The translations under genes were made by a program, and so were the position numbers. Positions 1-61,282 of a stretch of DNA of 64,000 bases are shown one piece after another. Position 1 is the first letter of the stretch. The number at the start of each line of letters is the position of its first letter. Location: the NCBI RefSeq assembly GCF_019393635.1, contig NC_057862.1:244957941-245021940 (forward strand), read 5' to 3'. The notes beneath the pieces are model-generated. The model was not told where the DNA came from, ran no database searches, and saw only the letters and a program-made list of their open reading frames with translations. This stretch comes from Dromiciops gliroides (taxonomy: Eukaryota > Chordata > Mammalia > Microbiotheria > Microbiotheriidae).

Positions 1-74
1 AACACCTCCAGGATTAAAAAAAAAAATCCTTTTTGACAAAGGCCTTCAAAACCTGCGCCCCCCCCCCGCCTCTT

Positions 75-652
75 TACAGTCTTCTTACACCTTACACTCC
101 CCACTATATTCTGTGATGCAGTAACCCTGACCTTTTTGTTCCTCACAAAATGTTCCTTTTCCAGGCTCCAGGCATTTCTACTGGCTATTTCCTATGCCTG
201 AAATACCTCCCTTCTCTTCTCTGCCTTCCTCAAGTCTCAGCTAAAATCTCACCATCTGGGGCAGCTAGATAGCTCAATGGATAAAGCACCAGCCCTGGAT
301 TCAGGAGGACCTGTGTTCAAATTCAGCCTCAGATGACACTTACTAGCTGTGTGACCCTGGGCAAGTCACTTAACTCTCATTGCCCCCACCAAAATAAATA
401 AATAAACAAAATCTCACCATCTGTGAGCTTTTCCTTATCCCCCTTAATGCAAGTGTCTGCCCCCTCTTGATGATCTCCAATTGATCTTGTACATAGCTTG
501 TTTTGTACATAGTTGTTTTCATGTTGTCTCCTTCATTAGACTGCACATTCCTTGAGAACAGGGACTGTTTTTTTGGCTTTTCTTTGTTCTCTAGCACTTA
601 GCAGATTGCCTGGCACCTTGTAAGTGCTTAATAAATGCTTGTTGACCTACTC
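75..652 (+). repeat. L2 LINE 3' end, split by a SINE
   Basis: The usual L2 3' landmarks occur in order: TCCAGGCATTTC, GCCTGAAATACC, a CATTAGACTG...TTGAGAACAGGGACTG segment, and the terminal GCCTGGCACCTTGTAAGTGC with TTAATAAATGCTTGTTGA. The SINE at 259-407 interrupts it. Confidence 0.75.
259..407 (+). mobile_element. Marsupial CORE-SINE (MIR-related, tRNA-derived)
   Basis: It starts GGGGCAGCTAGATAGCTCAA, has the pol III B-box-like GTTCAAATTC and the CORE segment TAGCTGTGTGACCCTGGGCA, and ends in an AATAAATAAAC tail. A perfect 16-bp target-site duplication (aaaatctcaccatctg) lies at 243-258 and 408-423, so insertion used LINE machinery. Confidence 0.92.
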
Positions 653-1457
653 ACTGAAAAGGTGAGTAGATGAACAGACCTACAACAGACTGACTTTAAG
701 TTAGATTTAGGAATTTGAGATGACAAATCTGATGGCAACTATGATTAAACATATCAACTAACTCAAGTATAGGGGCAAAAAGGGAGCAAGTCAGAGGAAG
801 ACTGGGTCTATTTGACTAGTGTTAAGACTAACTTGTGATGTTATAAAGGAATCTGGAAAAGTAGATATACATGTAGCCAGATGATAATGCTTATGTTTAC
901 CTATATAATTTCTGCTTTTCCAGGCAATTTCACATGTTCATTGGTTGATGTGTTAATTACTCCATGTTTCCAGTACTCCTATTTTATCATTTGGTTCACC
1001 ATATTTATTTGCTTCTGATAGTATGACCTACAGATATTTTGAGTATTAGATATCCATAGCTTTGCTGTTTATCTGAATATATGTTACTCTTTTTGTATAT
1101 TTTGCTGTTTTATACACCTCTGAGTAGGCTTGTTTTTCTATTATGCCTATGTGCTTCACAAGAATCTAATATGTCCCAAGCAACCTGTCCAGCAATGTTT
1201 TTCAATGTTCTGTGTCTAGTGCATGTACTGTTGATGTATATTTGCTGTGAATGATTACCTGGGATGCTGCTTAATCACTCCTTAGATTCTTAAGTGCTAA
1301 TGTTTATTTTGATGTGTAATTCCAAATGTGAAGTGATTTGGCTGATTTTGCAAAAGACTGAAAAGTTTCTGAACCTAAGGAGGAATATAGCAGTCTACTA
1401 GAGTTTACAGTCTAGTTTATCTACTGAGCCCAGAAAGGACTTAGCCCCTTCTATTCT
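653..1457. other. AT-rich intergenic sequence, nothing assigned
   Basis: I see no coding potential, tandem repeat or recognisable transposon here. The right end leads into the target duplication of the next SINE. Confidence 0.5.
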
Positions 1458-1612
1458 CTCTCTATCTCTTTTTTTTTTGTGAGGAAATTGGGGTTAAGTG
1501 ACTTGCCCAGGGTCACACAGCTAGTAAGTGTTAAGTATCTGAGGCCGGATTTGAACTCAGGTACTCCTGACTCCAGGGATGGTGCTCTATCCACTGCACC
1601 ACCTAGCTGCCC
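1458..1612 (-). mobile_element. CORE-SINE, antisense
   Basis: Read on the minus strand it starts GGGGGGCAGCTAGGTGGTGC and ends CACTTAACCCC plus a T-run tail on the + strand. The 13-bp target duplication ccccttctattct is at 1445-1457 and 1613-1625. Confidence 0.92.
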
Positions 1613-1625
1613 CCCCTTCTATTCT

Positions 1626-2026
1626 TAAGAGCTTGAAGAGGAAGAGAATCTTTGTGGGAGGTGATGACATCAGAAAGTGTAAGAGAGGTTAACATGTTAT
1701 AAAGAGAGAAACTATCCTCTAATTCCATTGTTTCTGCACTTGTTGCCAAAACCATAAGTTCAGAGGGAGAGAACTTGAAATTTTAAGACAGATTATAGCC
1801 AAGTTATAAGGAAGTCACGGGGGACTGATGCAGAATAGCTGTCTCCATCCCTGTTGCAGAGGCAAAAGGATGACAGAACTCTGCTTTCCCTTACAACTCA
1901 TCTTTGTTTCCTTTAAGAGTTTGTTTGCTTTCTATTTTACTATCTATTTCAAAGAAATTTGTTTCTCTAAACTAATGGGTCTGCTTAATATATTACAGGT
2001 TTGTATGTGTCCTTCGAGATAAATGC
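1626..2026. other. Unassigned sequence between SINE and LTR-like element
   Basis: It has mixed composition and only a spurious short ORF. It could be the remainder of an old LTR element, but I see no defining ends. Confidence 0.3.
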
Positions 2027-2445
2027 TGTTAAATGGTGAGGTACCCAAAGGCAGAGAGACACAAAGCTGGAAGATACCCTGGCAAAATATAGGGGATTCA
2101 AGCTAAACTGAAAGGAGATTTTATTAACATTTTATAGCTTCCTGAAGTAAAGGAAGACTAATTAAATCTGCACCAAAAGTAACCTTGGCACAAATGAACC
2201 TGAATCTAAAGCAAGTCAGGTTGGGAAAGGAAAAGAATATCCCTTTCCTTGAAGGGTTACCTTTAATTCTCCCTCAATAGGTTTAAGGAAACCCCTCCCC
2301 AATAGAGAATAGCAGAATTAGAGAGAAAGTCAGTTTGAACAGTGAAATTGGGAATGTGGGGCACTAGTCCACATGAGGGTGGGGTCCAGAAATATTGAAA
2401 TGGGATGACCTCAGCCAACCCATTTGACCTGAACTCTGCTTAACA
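2027..2445 (-). mobile_element. Possible solo LTR, antisense
   Basis: The block runs from TGTTAAATGG to GCTTAACA, giving TG...CA ends with a short inverted repeat (TGTTAA/TTAACA). On the minus strand an AATAAAATCTCC polyadenylation-like signal lies in the 3' quarter. No target-site duplication is visible, so the call is tentative. No retroviral coding sequence is present. Confidence 0.45.
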
Positions 2446-2489
2446 ACTATGACACTAGTAAAGTACCTCAAGTTGCTTAAAGTTAAAAT

Positions 2490-2605
2490 ACTTATGGTTT
2501 TAGATTACAATCTCCCTTAGGTAGTAACTATATCATATGCAAACTTTGTATCTTCCTCAGCACTTGGCATATAGCCTCTAGAACTTAATAAATATTACTT
2601 ATGTT
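2490..2605 (+). repeat. Probable L2-type 3' end
   Basis: CAGCACTTGGCATATAGCCT followed by AACTTAATAAATATTACTTA resembles the degraded LINE2/MIR 3' terminus. Old and short. Confidence 0.4.
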
Positions 2606-2704
2606 TTTTGTTTGTTTTTGTTTTACTAGACCTATGATTTCCTAAGTGTAAGGAGCTCTGGGGAAAAACTCTCTTACTTTGCAGATTGGCAGCTGCTTAC
2701 AACT

Positions 2705-3695
2705 TATAGTCTTTATTTTTATTTTTAAAGTAATAAACATGTTTATTTATAGTTTTGAGTTCCACTTTTTAATCCCTCCTTCCCCTCTCACCTCCCTGAG
2801 GCAGTAAGATATCAGATATGTTATACATGTACGATTATGTAAAACATTACCATATTAGTCATTTTGTATAAGAAAATGAGTAAAAGAAAAAAAATGAAAG
2901 AAAGTGAAAAATAATATGCCTCAGTCTCTGTTCTATCAATATCAGTTCTTTCTTTGGAAGTGGATAGTAATGTAGGAGGCAAAAAGGGGTTAATAGAAAA
3001 ACCTACAGTCTAAGCTCTAATTCAGATATTAGCTCTAAAAGGGATTCAGACCCCAGTTAATGGATAAGATACAAGTCAGGATGCTAAGTTCTCTTACCCA
3101 CATAATCAGTACCCCATAACAAGAACAGAGGAACAGAGGCCATGAAGACCTTAGACTACAACAATGAAAAAATGACAGGCTATAGAAATTTAGTCTTGAA
3201 ATAAAAATGAAGATGTTTTGAAACTAAGCATGGGAACCAGAAAGAGACATGCGCAGAAAAGGCCAAACATGTCCCCAGATTAACCTTAAGACGTGTAAAC
3301 CCCCAAAACACACCTCCATGGAAAAAGGTGCCTGCCTTGGGGGTTGGCTTAGGACCCCAGGAGCTCCAAATTAGCAAAGCCCTCTCCTGTACCTCCTAAG
3401 GTGGAGATTATTATGAGACTGATAATCAATTTATCTGTACTATAAATATAACTGTCATTTCTTTTACTATTCAAGAGATACCTTTCCGCTATTCTGCTTC
3501 TCTCCCTGTGGTCACTCACAGTATTGCAATAAAACTTGGGAAACTGAGTCACCGAGTCTTGTAATTCTTTTGGGGTGACTCACAATCAATTTGACCCCAA
3601 ATTCCATCCCACATCAGATAGTGTTTCATCAATAGTCCTTTGGGATTGTCTTGGATCATTGTATTGTTGAGAAGAGTCATTCACAGTTCAATACA
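2705..3695 (-). mobile_element. L1 LINE 3' end, antisense, split by an LTR
   Basis: It matches the 3' untranslated segment of the antisense L1 copies elsewhere in the window, such as 52622-53945. Shared landmarks are GTTATACATGTACGATTATG, TAAAACATTACCATATTAGTC and CAGTTCTTTCTTTGGAAGTGG. After the LTR it resumes at GTGTTTCATCAATAGTCCTT. Confidence 0.8.
2969..3616 (+). mobile_element. Solo LTR of an endogenous retrovirus, inserted in L1
   Basis: It is flanked by GATAGT at 2963-2968 and 3617-3622, a 6-bp target duplication that restores the L1 sequence when joined. Inside are a TATA-like CTATAAATATA near 3440 and a polyadenylation signal GCAATAAAACTTGGG near 3525, in sense order. TG lies two bases inside the left end and CA at the right. 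No internal retroviral genes remain, so it is a recombined solo LTR. Confidence 0.8.
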
Positions 3696-3721
3696 ATTTA
3701 TATTCTTAAGAGAGGTGCATG

Positions 3722-3835
3722 GGGCACTAAGAGGTTAATTGATATCCTAGTTTGCACAGCTTGTAGATCTTGGAGGTAGGACTTAAATCATAACTGCATG
3801 ACTGAGACCAGCTCTATCCACTATGCCACATAGAC
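3722..3835 (-). repeat. Old MIR-type SINE fragment, antisense
   Basis: GGGGCACTAAGAGGTTAATTG, CTAGTTTGCACAGC and CTCTATCCACTATGCCACATAG follow the antisense order of CORE-SINEs with heavy decay. Confidence 0.5.
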
Positions 3836-3954
3836 TCAATGTTTAATGAATGAAAATTCTGATAAAATGTAACATTTTTTTTGGTTAAAAAAGTTGAGTT
3901 CTAATTCCAGTTATGAACAGATGATTTGAAAACTCTTTAACATTACAGTTTATC

Positions 3955-5211
3955 TGGAAGATAGTATGGCAGAAATTAGGCACAGACCAACATCTTACAC
4001 CTTATACTAAAATAAGGTCAAAATGGATACACAATTTAGACATAAGAGGTGATACCATAGGTAAATTAGGGGAGAAAGGAATAGAATACCTATCAGATCT
4101 TTGGAAAGGAAAACAGTTTATGACCAAACAAGAGATAGAGTATAATATAAAATGCAAAATGGATGATTTTGATTACATTAAATTAAAAATTTTTGTACAA
4201 ACAGAAGCAATGCATCCAAAATTAGAAGGGAGGCAGAAAGCTGGAAACAATTTTTGAGGCCAGTACTTCTGATAAAGGCCTCATCTCTAAAATATATAGG
4301 GAACTAAATCAAATTTATAAGAACCCAAGTCATTCCCCAATTGAGAAATGGTCAAAGGATATGAACAGGCAGTTTTCTGATGAAGAAACCAAAGCTATCT
4401 ATTCCCGTATGAAAAAATGCTCTAAATCTCTAATGATTAGAGAGATGCAAATAAAAACAACTGAGGTACCACCTGACACCTATCAGATTGGCTAAAATGA
4501 CAACAAAGGAAAATAATAAACGTTGGAGAAGCTGTGGGAAAATTGCAACACTAATCCATGTTGGTGGAGATGTGAACAGATCCAACCATTCTGGAGAGCA
4601 ATTTGGAATCATGCCCAAAGGGCGATAAAGCTGTACATACCCTTTGACCCAGCAATACCACTTTTGGGTGTTTTTCCCAAAGAAATCATGGAAAGGGGAA
4701 ACGGACCCACATGTACAAAAATATTTATAGCTGCTTTTTACGTGGTGGCAAGGAATTGGAAGTTGAGGGGGTGCCCATCAATTGGAGAATGGCTGGACAA
4801 GTTGTAGTATATGAATACAATGAAATACTATTGTGCTGTAAGAAATGATGAGCAGGAGGAGTTCAGAGAAACCTGGAGGGTTTTGCATGCGCTGATGATG
4901 AGTGAGATGAGCAGAACCAGAAGAACATTGTACACAGTATCATCAACATTGAGTGTTGATCTACTGTGATGGACTATATTCTTCTCACCAATGTAATGGT
5001 ACAGAAGAGTTCCAGGGAACTCATGATAGAAGAGGATCTCCAAATCCAAGACAAAAAAAAAAAAAGAACTGTGGAGTATAGATGCTGAATGAACCATACT
5101 CTTTCTTTTGTTTTTGATGCTGTTGTTTTTTTCTATTTGAGGTTTTTCATCATTGCTCTGATTTTTTTCTCTTATAACATGACTAATGCAGAAATAGGAT
5201 TAATGTTATTA

Positions 5212-5254
<43 letters not shown>

Positions 5255-5392
5255 CCTATATCAGATTACCTGCTGTCTAGGGGAGGGGGAGGGAGGGAAA
5301 AAAACCTGAAAATGTAAAGCTTGTATAAACAAAAGTTGAGAACTTTCTTTACATGTAATGGAAAAAAATAAAATACTTTATTAATTAAAAGA
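3955..5392 (+). mobile_element. 5'-truncated L1 LINE with C-terminal ORF2 and 3' end
   Basis: A perfect 16-bp target duplication (aacattacagtttatc) lies at 3939-3954 and 5393-5408. The sense strand encodes the C-terminal part of L1 ORF2p, broken by frameshifts. Recognisable blocks are [65 protein letters not shown] and EWLDKLWYMNTMKYYCA. The 3' end has a purine-rich G tract, AATAAAATAC and an A-rich tail. A (TG)n(TA)n microsatellite sits in the 3' UTR at about 5213-5252. Confidence 0.95.
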
Positions 5393-5689
5393 AACATTAC
5401 AGTTTATCAAACTGGTTCTATATTTTATGTTACTTTTATACTTTAAGCTTGGGGGCAAAGACCAATCCCCCTAATCATTAAGAGAAATTTCTAGCACAGC
5501 TGTTTGCAAAACTAAAAGTGTTTGTTCCTTTCCTTTATAAATTCTTCATGGTGCACAAATAAATTCAAAATTGATAAAATTTTTTTTCCTTACATCTTCT
5601 TTGAAATCTGACACATATGAAATATATGGCACCCTGAGTTTTCCTTGGGATAATAAAGGAAATTCGACAATTTACTCTTAGGTTGAAAG

Positions 5690-5905
5690 GAACACCCGAG
5701 TTCAAATTCACACTTACTAGCTCTATGACCCTGTGTAAAACACTTAATCTTAGTCTACCTAAGTTACCTCTTTTGTAAAATGGGGATAACAACAGAACCT
5801 ACCTCCCAGGGTTATTGTGAAGATCAGATAATAATTATAAAACACTTAGCACAGAGCTTGGCATATAGTAAGGTTTATATAAATGTTAGCTGTTTATTAT
5901 CACTA
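5690..5905 (+). repeat. MIR-type SINE, near full length
   Basis: AGTTCAAATTCACACTTACT, TCTATGACCCTGTGTAAAAC, GTAAAATGGGGATAACAACA and GAGCTTGGCATATAGTAAGG follow MIR order from B box to LINE2-like tail. Confidence 0.75.
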
Positions 5906-5985
5906 TTATTGGTAGAATATAAACTCCTTGAGGACAGACTGTTTGCTTTAACCCTTATATTCCCCATTCATGGTACAAGTAAGAG

Positions 5986-5988
<3 letters not shown>

Positions 5989-6018
<30 letters not shown>
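5989..6018 (+). repeat. (TG)15 microsatellite
   Basis: Perfect dinucleotide run. Confidence 0.97.
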
Positions 6019-6021
<3 letters not shown>

Positions 6022-6082
6022 ACACACAGGTGGCTCTTTACAAGTGTTTCTTACACCGAACTGGATCACATATTGATAATTT

Positions 6083-6176
6083 GACCTTCACTTCCCATCT
6101 CTAAGCCTCAGTTCCTTCATCTGTAAAACGAGCAGCTTGGCAGACTAGTTGGTCTCTTTTCAGCTTTGAATTCTGA
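6083..6176 (+). repeat. MIR/THER-type SINE 3' part
   Basis: CTAAGCCTCAGTTCCTTCAT CTGTAAAACGAG with GACTAGTTGGTCTCTTTTCAG matches the second half of old mammalian SINEs. Confidence 0.6.
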
Positions 6177-6570
6177 ACCCAAATGACAAACACTTCCTTC
6201 CTAAAGGCAGTTTGTCTTGGTGCCTGCTCCATGACAACTTTCGGGTTGGGTGGGTCTCGTGGATGTAATACCACCCCGCACCACAGAGGGCGATGCGACC
6301 CTCCTCCTGTCAGCAGGTTCCGCAGCCGCCTTTTCCTCTCCAGAACTTACCAAATCAGGGCACAGGAGAGGGGGGAGAGGATAGAGAGAGGTTGCGTGGA
6401 GGTGGCCCGGCTCTCGTTCCGGCCAAAGTATTTCCTTCCACGAGTTAATTCGGCCTTCTCTCTCTCCAGACTCTCCCGCTGTCCGCCCTTTCCAGAGAAA
6501 GCGAAGGCAGCGTGTGCCCACGCCGTAGTGGTGATTGTCCTCTCGCTCCCCCCGTAGTGAGGGGGAGAAG

Positions 6571-6585
6571 ATGTGGTCCTCTTAA
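6571..6585 (+). other. Possible 4-codon upstream ORF in the TMEM260 5' leader
   Basis: The nearest ATG upstream of the main start reads M-W-S-S-stop. If transcription begins before 6571, ribosomes would meet this minimal uORF about 150 nt before the main start. Its use depends on the unknown transcription start. Confidence 0.35.
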
Positions 6586-6735
6586 GGAGCGGCCTTCACC
6601 GGGAAGCAGCCTCGGCAGCTGCCGCTCCGCCGGGTGCACGGGGGTCGAGGCGCTTGGGGACCCAGTCGCCTCCCCTCGCTTCACGTCCCCCGCCCCTGCC
6701 CGCTGCTCCAGCCGTCTACCTTGCCTGGGCTGCCC

Positions 6736-57646
<50,911 letters not shown>

Positions 57647-58185
57647 GTAACCTATTTTGATCAAAGTAAAATTATTTTTGTTTTAATTTTTGAATCAATG
57701 CTGTATTTTTTAAAGAATTTCAGTTTAAATACTAAACTTATACGTTCCACTTACTGTCACAGCAATCTAGAGAATATTGACTGAATACGTATATTCACTT
57801 ATTTTACTGTATATTGCTACTCTACCCTTCATAAACCCTTCTCAAATTAAAAAGTCAGTTTCCTATGTAGTTAACCCTTTCTTTGCATGCATGTAGTAGA
57901 AAAAATAGTTTTGTTTTGAATAAATGTCTAATAGCTTTAAGCTAATTTTGCATGCCAGTATCATATCCCACACTACTAACAGTGTCCTCTGTTATAAAAT
58001 AGTGGTTCTTAATGGGTATGACACAAATTTTGCTAAGTGTATCCTTAATGGGATAAATTTATTATTTAGTGGGGATCTATGAGTTCATTAATATAGAGAA
58101 AAACTTCTGAGGAACTTCCTCTATCAGCACAGATCAGCACCTTTTCAGAAGCTTGTAGTCTTAAGAGACATGCCTAGGGAACTTG
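57647..58185. other. Start of intron 4, unassigned
   Basis: AT-rich with no repeat landmarks or further exon. Confidence 0.45.
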
Positions 58186-58189
58186 AGAG

Positions 58190-58465
58190 GTTTAACTTGT
58201 GACCCATATGACTTTAACTTTTCTGGGCCTCAGTTACTTTATCTGTAAGGCAAGGTGGTTAGACTAAATCATATCTAAAATCTTTTCTAACTTTAAATTC
58301 TATGTCAGTATGAGGTGTTTGTTGTATTAATTCACATGTCCATGGTGCTTTTAACTTTCTTCACAGTAACCTAAAGTATAAGTATAACCTCCATTTTACA
58401 GAAGAAGAAATTGAATTTAAGAGCTGATAAGTGACTTGACCACAGGTACAAGATTACAGTGTTTG
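58190..58465. repeat. MIR/THER-type SINE 3' part (sense) and old MIR (antisense)
   Basis: CTGGGCCTCAGTTACTTTATC with AGACTAAATCATATCTAAAAT (58220-58310, sense), and CATTTTACAGAAGAAGAAATTG with GATAAGTGACTTGACCACAG (58390-58450, antisense). Confidence 0.6.
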
Positions 58466-58663
58466 CTGCCACAGGGATAGTCTTTGGGGAATAAGTTACA
58501 CCTCCAGCACACAGCTACCCATGACCCACCTACCTAAGGAGAAACAAAAACTTCAGTCCAATTACAAGCTACAACTAAAATATGAAGAACTGTCACTGCT
58601 AAAGTTTTGAATGTTGGTGAAGGGTTAGCTATAAATACTCTCTTCTCCATTTCAACTACCTAC

Positions 58664-59021
58664 TGTTAAGGGCTAAAATTCTAGCTAGTCTGTCTAAAAT
58701 ATCTAATGAGTGGTCGCCAATAAATTATAAGCTTTAGCAAGAGTTAGACTTTTAAGCATTTATTAAGGAGAATAAGAATTTGGTAAAGAGAGAGAGAAAG
58801 GCCTAGATTCCTATCTATTAAAGGGAGAGCACATTTTTAGCTCCCTTCTCCGCCAGCGTCCCCAGGAAAGAGAGCGAGACTGAGCGCCAGTCTCTTCCTT
58901 CCTCCTCCCACTAGCCCGCATCACTTCCTGACTCCTGGTCTTGCCCTCAAAGACCTTCCCTTCATGGGCAGAACTCTTCTACAGTAAGTATCCAGCAGGT
59001 GGCGTCATTCCAATTGTTACA
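58664..59021 (-). mobile_element. Solo LTR (358 bp), antisense, with CTCF-like motif
   Basis: The + strand block runs TGTTAAGGGC...CAATTGTTACA, with TG/CA ends and TGT/ACA inverted termini. The flanks carry CTAC on both sides, a 4-bp target duplication. On the minus strand CTTAATAAATGC gives a polyadenylation signal in the 3' half. A CpG-bearing patch at 58850-58920 is GC-richer than the surroundings. No retroviral coding sequence remains. Confidence 0.82.
58992..59005 (+). promoter_or_regulatory. Strong CTCF-like motif inside the solo LTR
   Basis: CCAGCAGGTGGCGT agrees with the CTCF core CCASYAGRKGGCRS at 13 of 14 positions. It lies near the LTR's own 5' end. Binding is not shown by sequence alone. 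Confidence 0.55.
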
Positions 59022-59320
59022 CTACCTGGACAAATTGGGGTTTGGGACACTAAATGAGGCCTTTTTTCACTAGAGATGTTTCTTGTTAAATAGGAAACTA
59101 TGAATGGATTTGTCATTTATTCCCTCATGATTAGGATGTGTATAATAAGTAACAAGATGAAGTTTTTCCTTAATTATTCAAGTCTTTGATTTTAAGCCAC
59201 TTAGTTTAAATCAGCAAAAATGAACATAAAATGTTGAACCATTTTCTCTTTTATCTCCAAATTGGTGGATGTCACTGGAATATTTGCCTAATTGTGAAGC
59301 ATATTTCCTCCAAACCTACC
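59022..59320. other. Unassigned intronic sequence
   Basis: AT-rich, no landmarks. Confidence 0.4.
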
Positions 59321-59324
59321 TAAG

Positions 59325-59530
59325 TAATGGGAGACAGTGTGGCATGATGGATGGGGAGCCACACACTGGCTGCATGACCCCAAGCAAGGCCCTTAACCTT
59401 GGTGCCCCAGGAAGCTGTGTAAGACTTGAAGCAGCAGAGAACACAATAACCCTCGTAGGGTAAAAGAATGTTCTTATTTTGGGGTTCTCTATGCCAGTGA
59501 AATCACAGGTCTTATCCTTATAAACAGTCA
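59325..59530 (+). mobile_element. SINE of a second family, copy with AAATCACAGGTC tail
   Basis: GGGAGACAGTGTGGCATGATG, GGCTGCATGACCCCAAGCAAG, CCTTAACCTTGGTGCCCCAG, GTAAGACTTGAAGCAGCAG and CCAGTGAAATCACAGGTC. Confidence 0.7.
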
Positions 59531-59639
59531 TCCCTAAGGTATCACTAAAAATAGGTTCTTCAAACTTCCAGGTTCCTAACCATGGATAACCATTAGAAAT
59601 GGCAGAGGATTATTTTGTGAATATAGTGCTTATCCCTCA

Positions 59640-59785
59640 ATTATAGCCAATAGATACGAAATATTTTACTTGCAACAATTCAGTAAAGTAGGGAGTAAGA
59701 TTTACTGTTGTCCCATTTTGCAAATTGTACAGCAGGAGTTCATAGAGGTGAAGTGATGGCTATCTAGTAAGTTGAATTCTGTATT
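59640..59785 (-). repeat. Old MIR-type SINE, antisense
   Basis: GTCCCATTTTGCAAATTGTAC and CATAGAGGTGAAGTGATGGC are antisense MIR marks. Confidence 0.5.
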
Positions 59786-59817
59786 AACTATCACCATCCC
59801 TGCATCTCCTGCCCCTG

Positions 59818-60055
59818 AGGCAGTGTGGAGTGGTGGTGGTCATAGAACTGGCCTTGAGACTCAGAGAGACTTAGGTATAAGTCCCACCTCTGACACATTT
59901 TGGCTGTGTGACACCCTTACCCCCAGCAAATAACCTGTTGAGGGAACTCTCTAAAGACTCAAAGTTTGAGAGAAGATTAAAGATCTGCATCATTAGAGGA
60001 AGTGCCTTACCATGAACCTCTTACATCGAAGAAATGACAGGCTAGACCCCAAGAC
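59818..60055 (+). mobile_element. SINE of a second family, copy 2
   Basis: GAGGCAGTGTGGAGTGGTGG, GTATAAGTCCCACCTCTGAC, TTTTGGCTGTGTGACACCC, CTCTCTAAAGACTCAAAGTTTG and a GAAATGACAGGCTAGACCCC tail. Confidence 0.65.
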
Positions 60056-60059
60056 AATA

Positions 60060-61275
60060 GAGTGTGTTGCAGTTCTTTCTATCAAACAATACTTTTCCAT
60101 GATCAGGAAAAAAAAAATAGTTTGAGAACCAAGGTTGTAAACCATTTTGACCTTGGTTACAAGTTCACTGATTTTTAGCATGATTGCAAAAAATATATAT
60201 TTATCCTACAAAACAAAAACAAATGAAATAGTGCTTCAGTTTTTAAATGTAAGATGCCAGAGATAAGAACAATGAATTTTAGTGTAGCTGTTGTCAACAA
60301 ATAAAACCATTTCTTGATCATCTTTGGCAAACAGAAATGTTTCTATGTGTTATAATCCCATAGAACTATGAGTACCCACAGACTCAAAGGGAAAACAAAA
60401 CCAATTATGAGTTTGATAGGCATCCTAGAAGTGTGGCTAAAGAACAATATAAATTTTTAGTCTCTTTATAGTTCATGTAATAACATTAAATAAATTTAAT
60501 GCCAATGAGATGCCTATGGGTTACATTTGAATAAGTGATTCACTTAAAATGAGGAATACAATTCACTATTACTGTTGGGAAATTTATTTCTGAAACTTCT
60601 CTGAACTTCCATAAATTCATTCCTATTGAACCTGTTCTTCATCTTTATTACCTCTTCCCTCTGTTCTTCCATATTCTAGTTTTCCTCTTCAACCTCCCAT
60701 TCTGACTTCATTTGCCTATCCATTATAGATCCTATGATCAGCCAATTCATTGATGTACTGATCACAGCACTGGAATCCTTTGCTCACTTGACCTCCTAGC
60801 ATTTCATATTTGTTAATTCCCAAAGCTGGGTAATCATCTTTACCTGTTTGAGGTTTTTTTCCCCCTTTTTTTCTTTTTCTTTTCTTTTCTTTTTTTTTGG
60901 GGGGGGGGTGGGACTTATGCCTCAGAGTTGGCAAGCATGACTGGTGAAAATCACAAAGCCATGTTAATGGAGTCTACTACAAATTAATGGTATTTGACCT
61001 CAGCTGGATGCTCCTTCTATGTACTAACTGGGACGAATTGGGTTAACTTCTTAATGAATTCTAGCTTATACTGTTCTATGTAGCAATTGTTTCAAGCATT
61101 CTTTTCAAAATCCTAAACATACTACTACCCAGGTTTTTCAGCAGATAATTTCTACTTTTCAAATAGGGGCTCAGGATCTCTTAGCTTCTCTCCTTACTCC
61201 CTAAAAGTATTTTTGTATTATTCTTTTCCTTTAGCTCTGTCTCTGAAGTATCCATTTTTCTTTCCAAGGCTAATC
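60060..61275. other. Unassigned intron 4 sequence
   Basis: Contains a pyrimidine/G tract at about 60854-60910 (T-runs then G9). No exon or clear transposon seen; 60600-60840 may be an old repeat of unknown class. Confidence 0.35.
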
Positions 61276-61282
61276 CTATACT

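Noticed and set aside
6280..6296. CTCF-like AGAGGGCG in the promoter
   Set aside because: The right half fits the motif but the left half has several mismatches. It is kept only as a remark.
59269..59463. Open frame resembling a small protein
   Set aside because: It overlaps a SINE of the second family and has no independent support.
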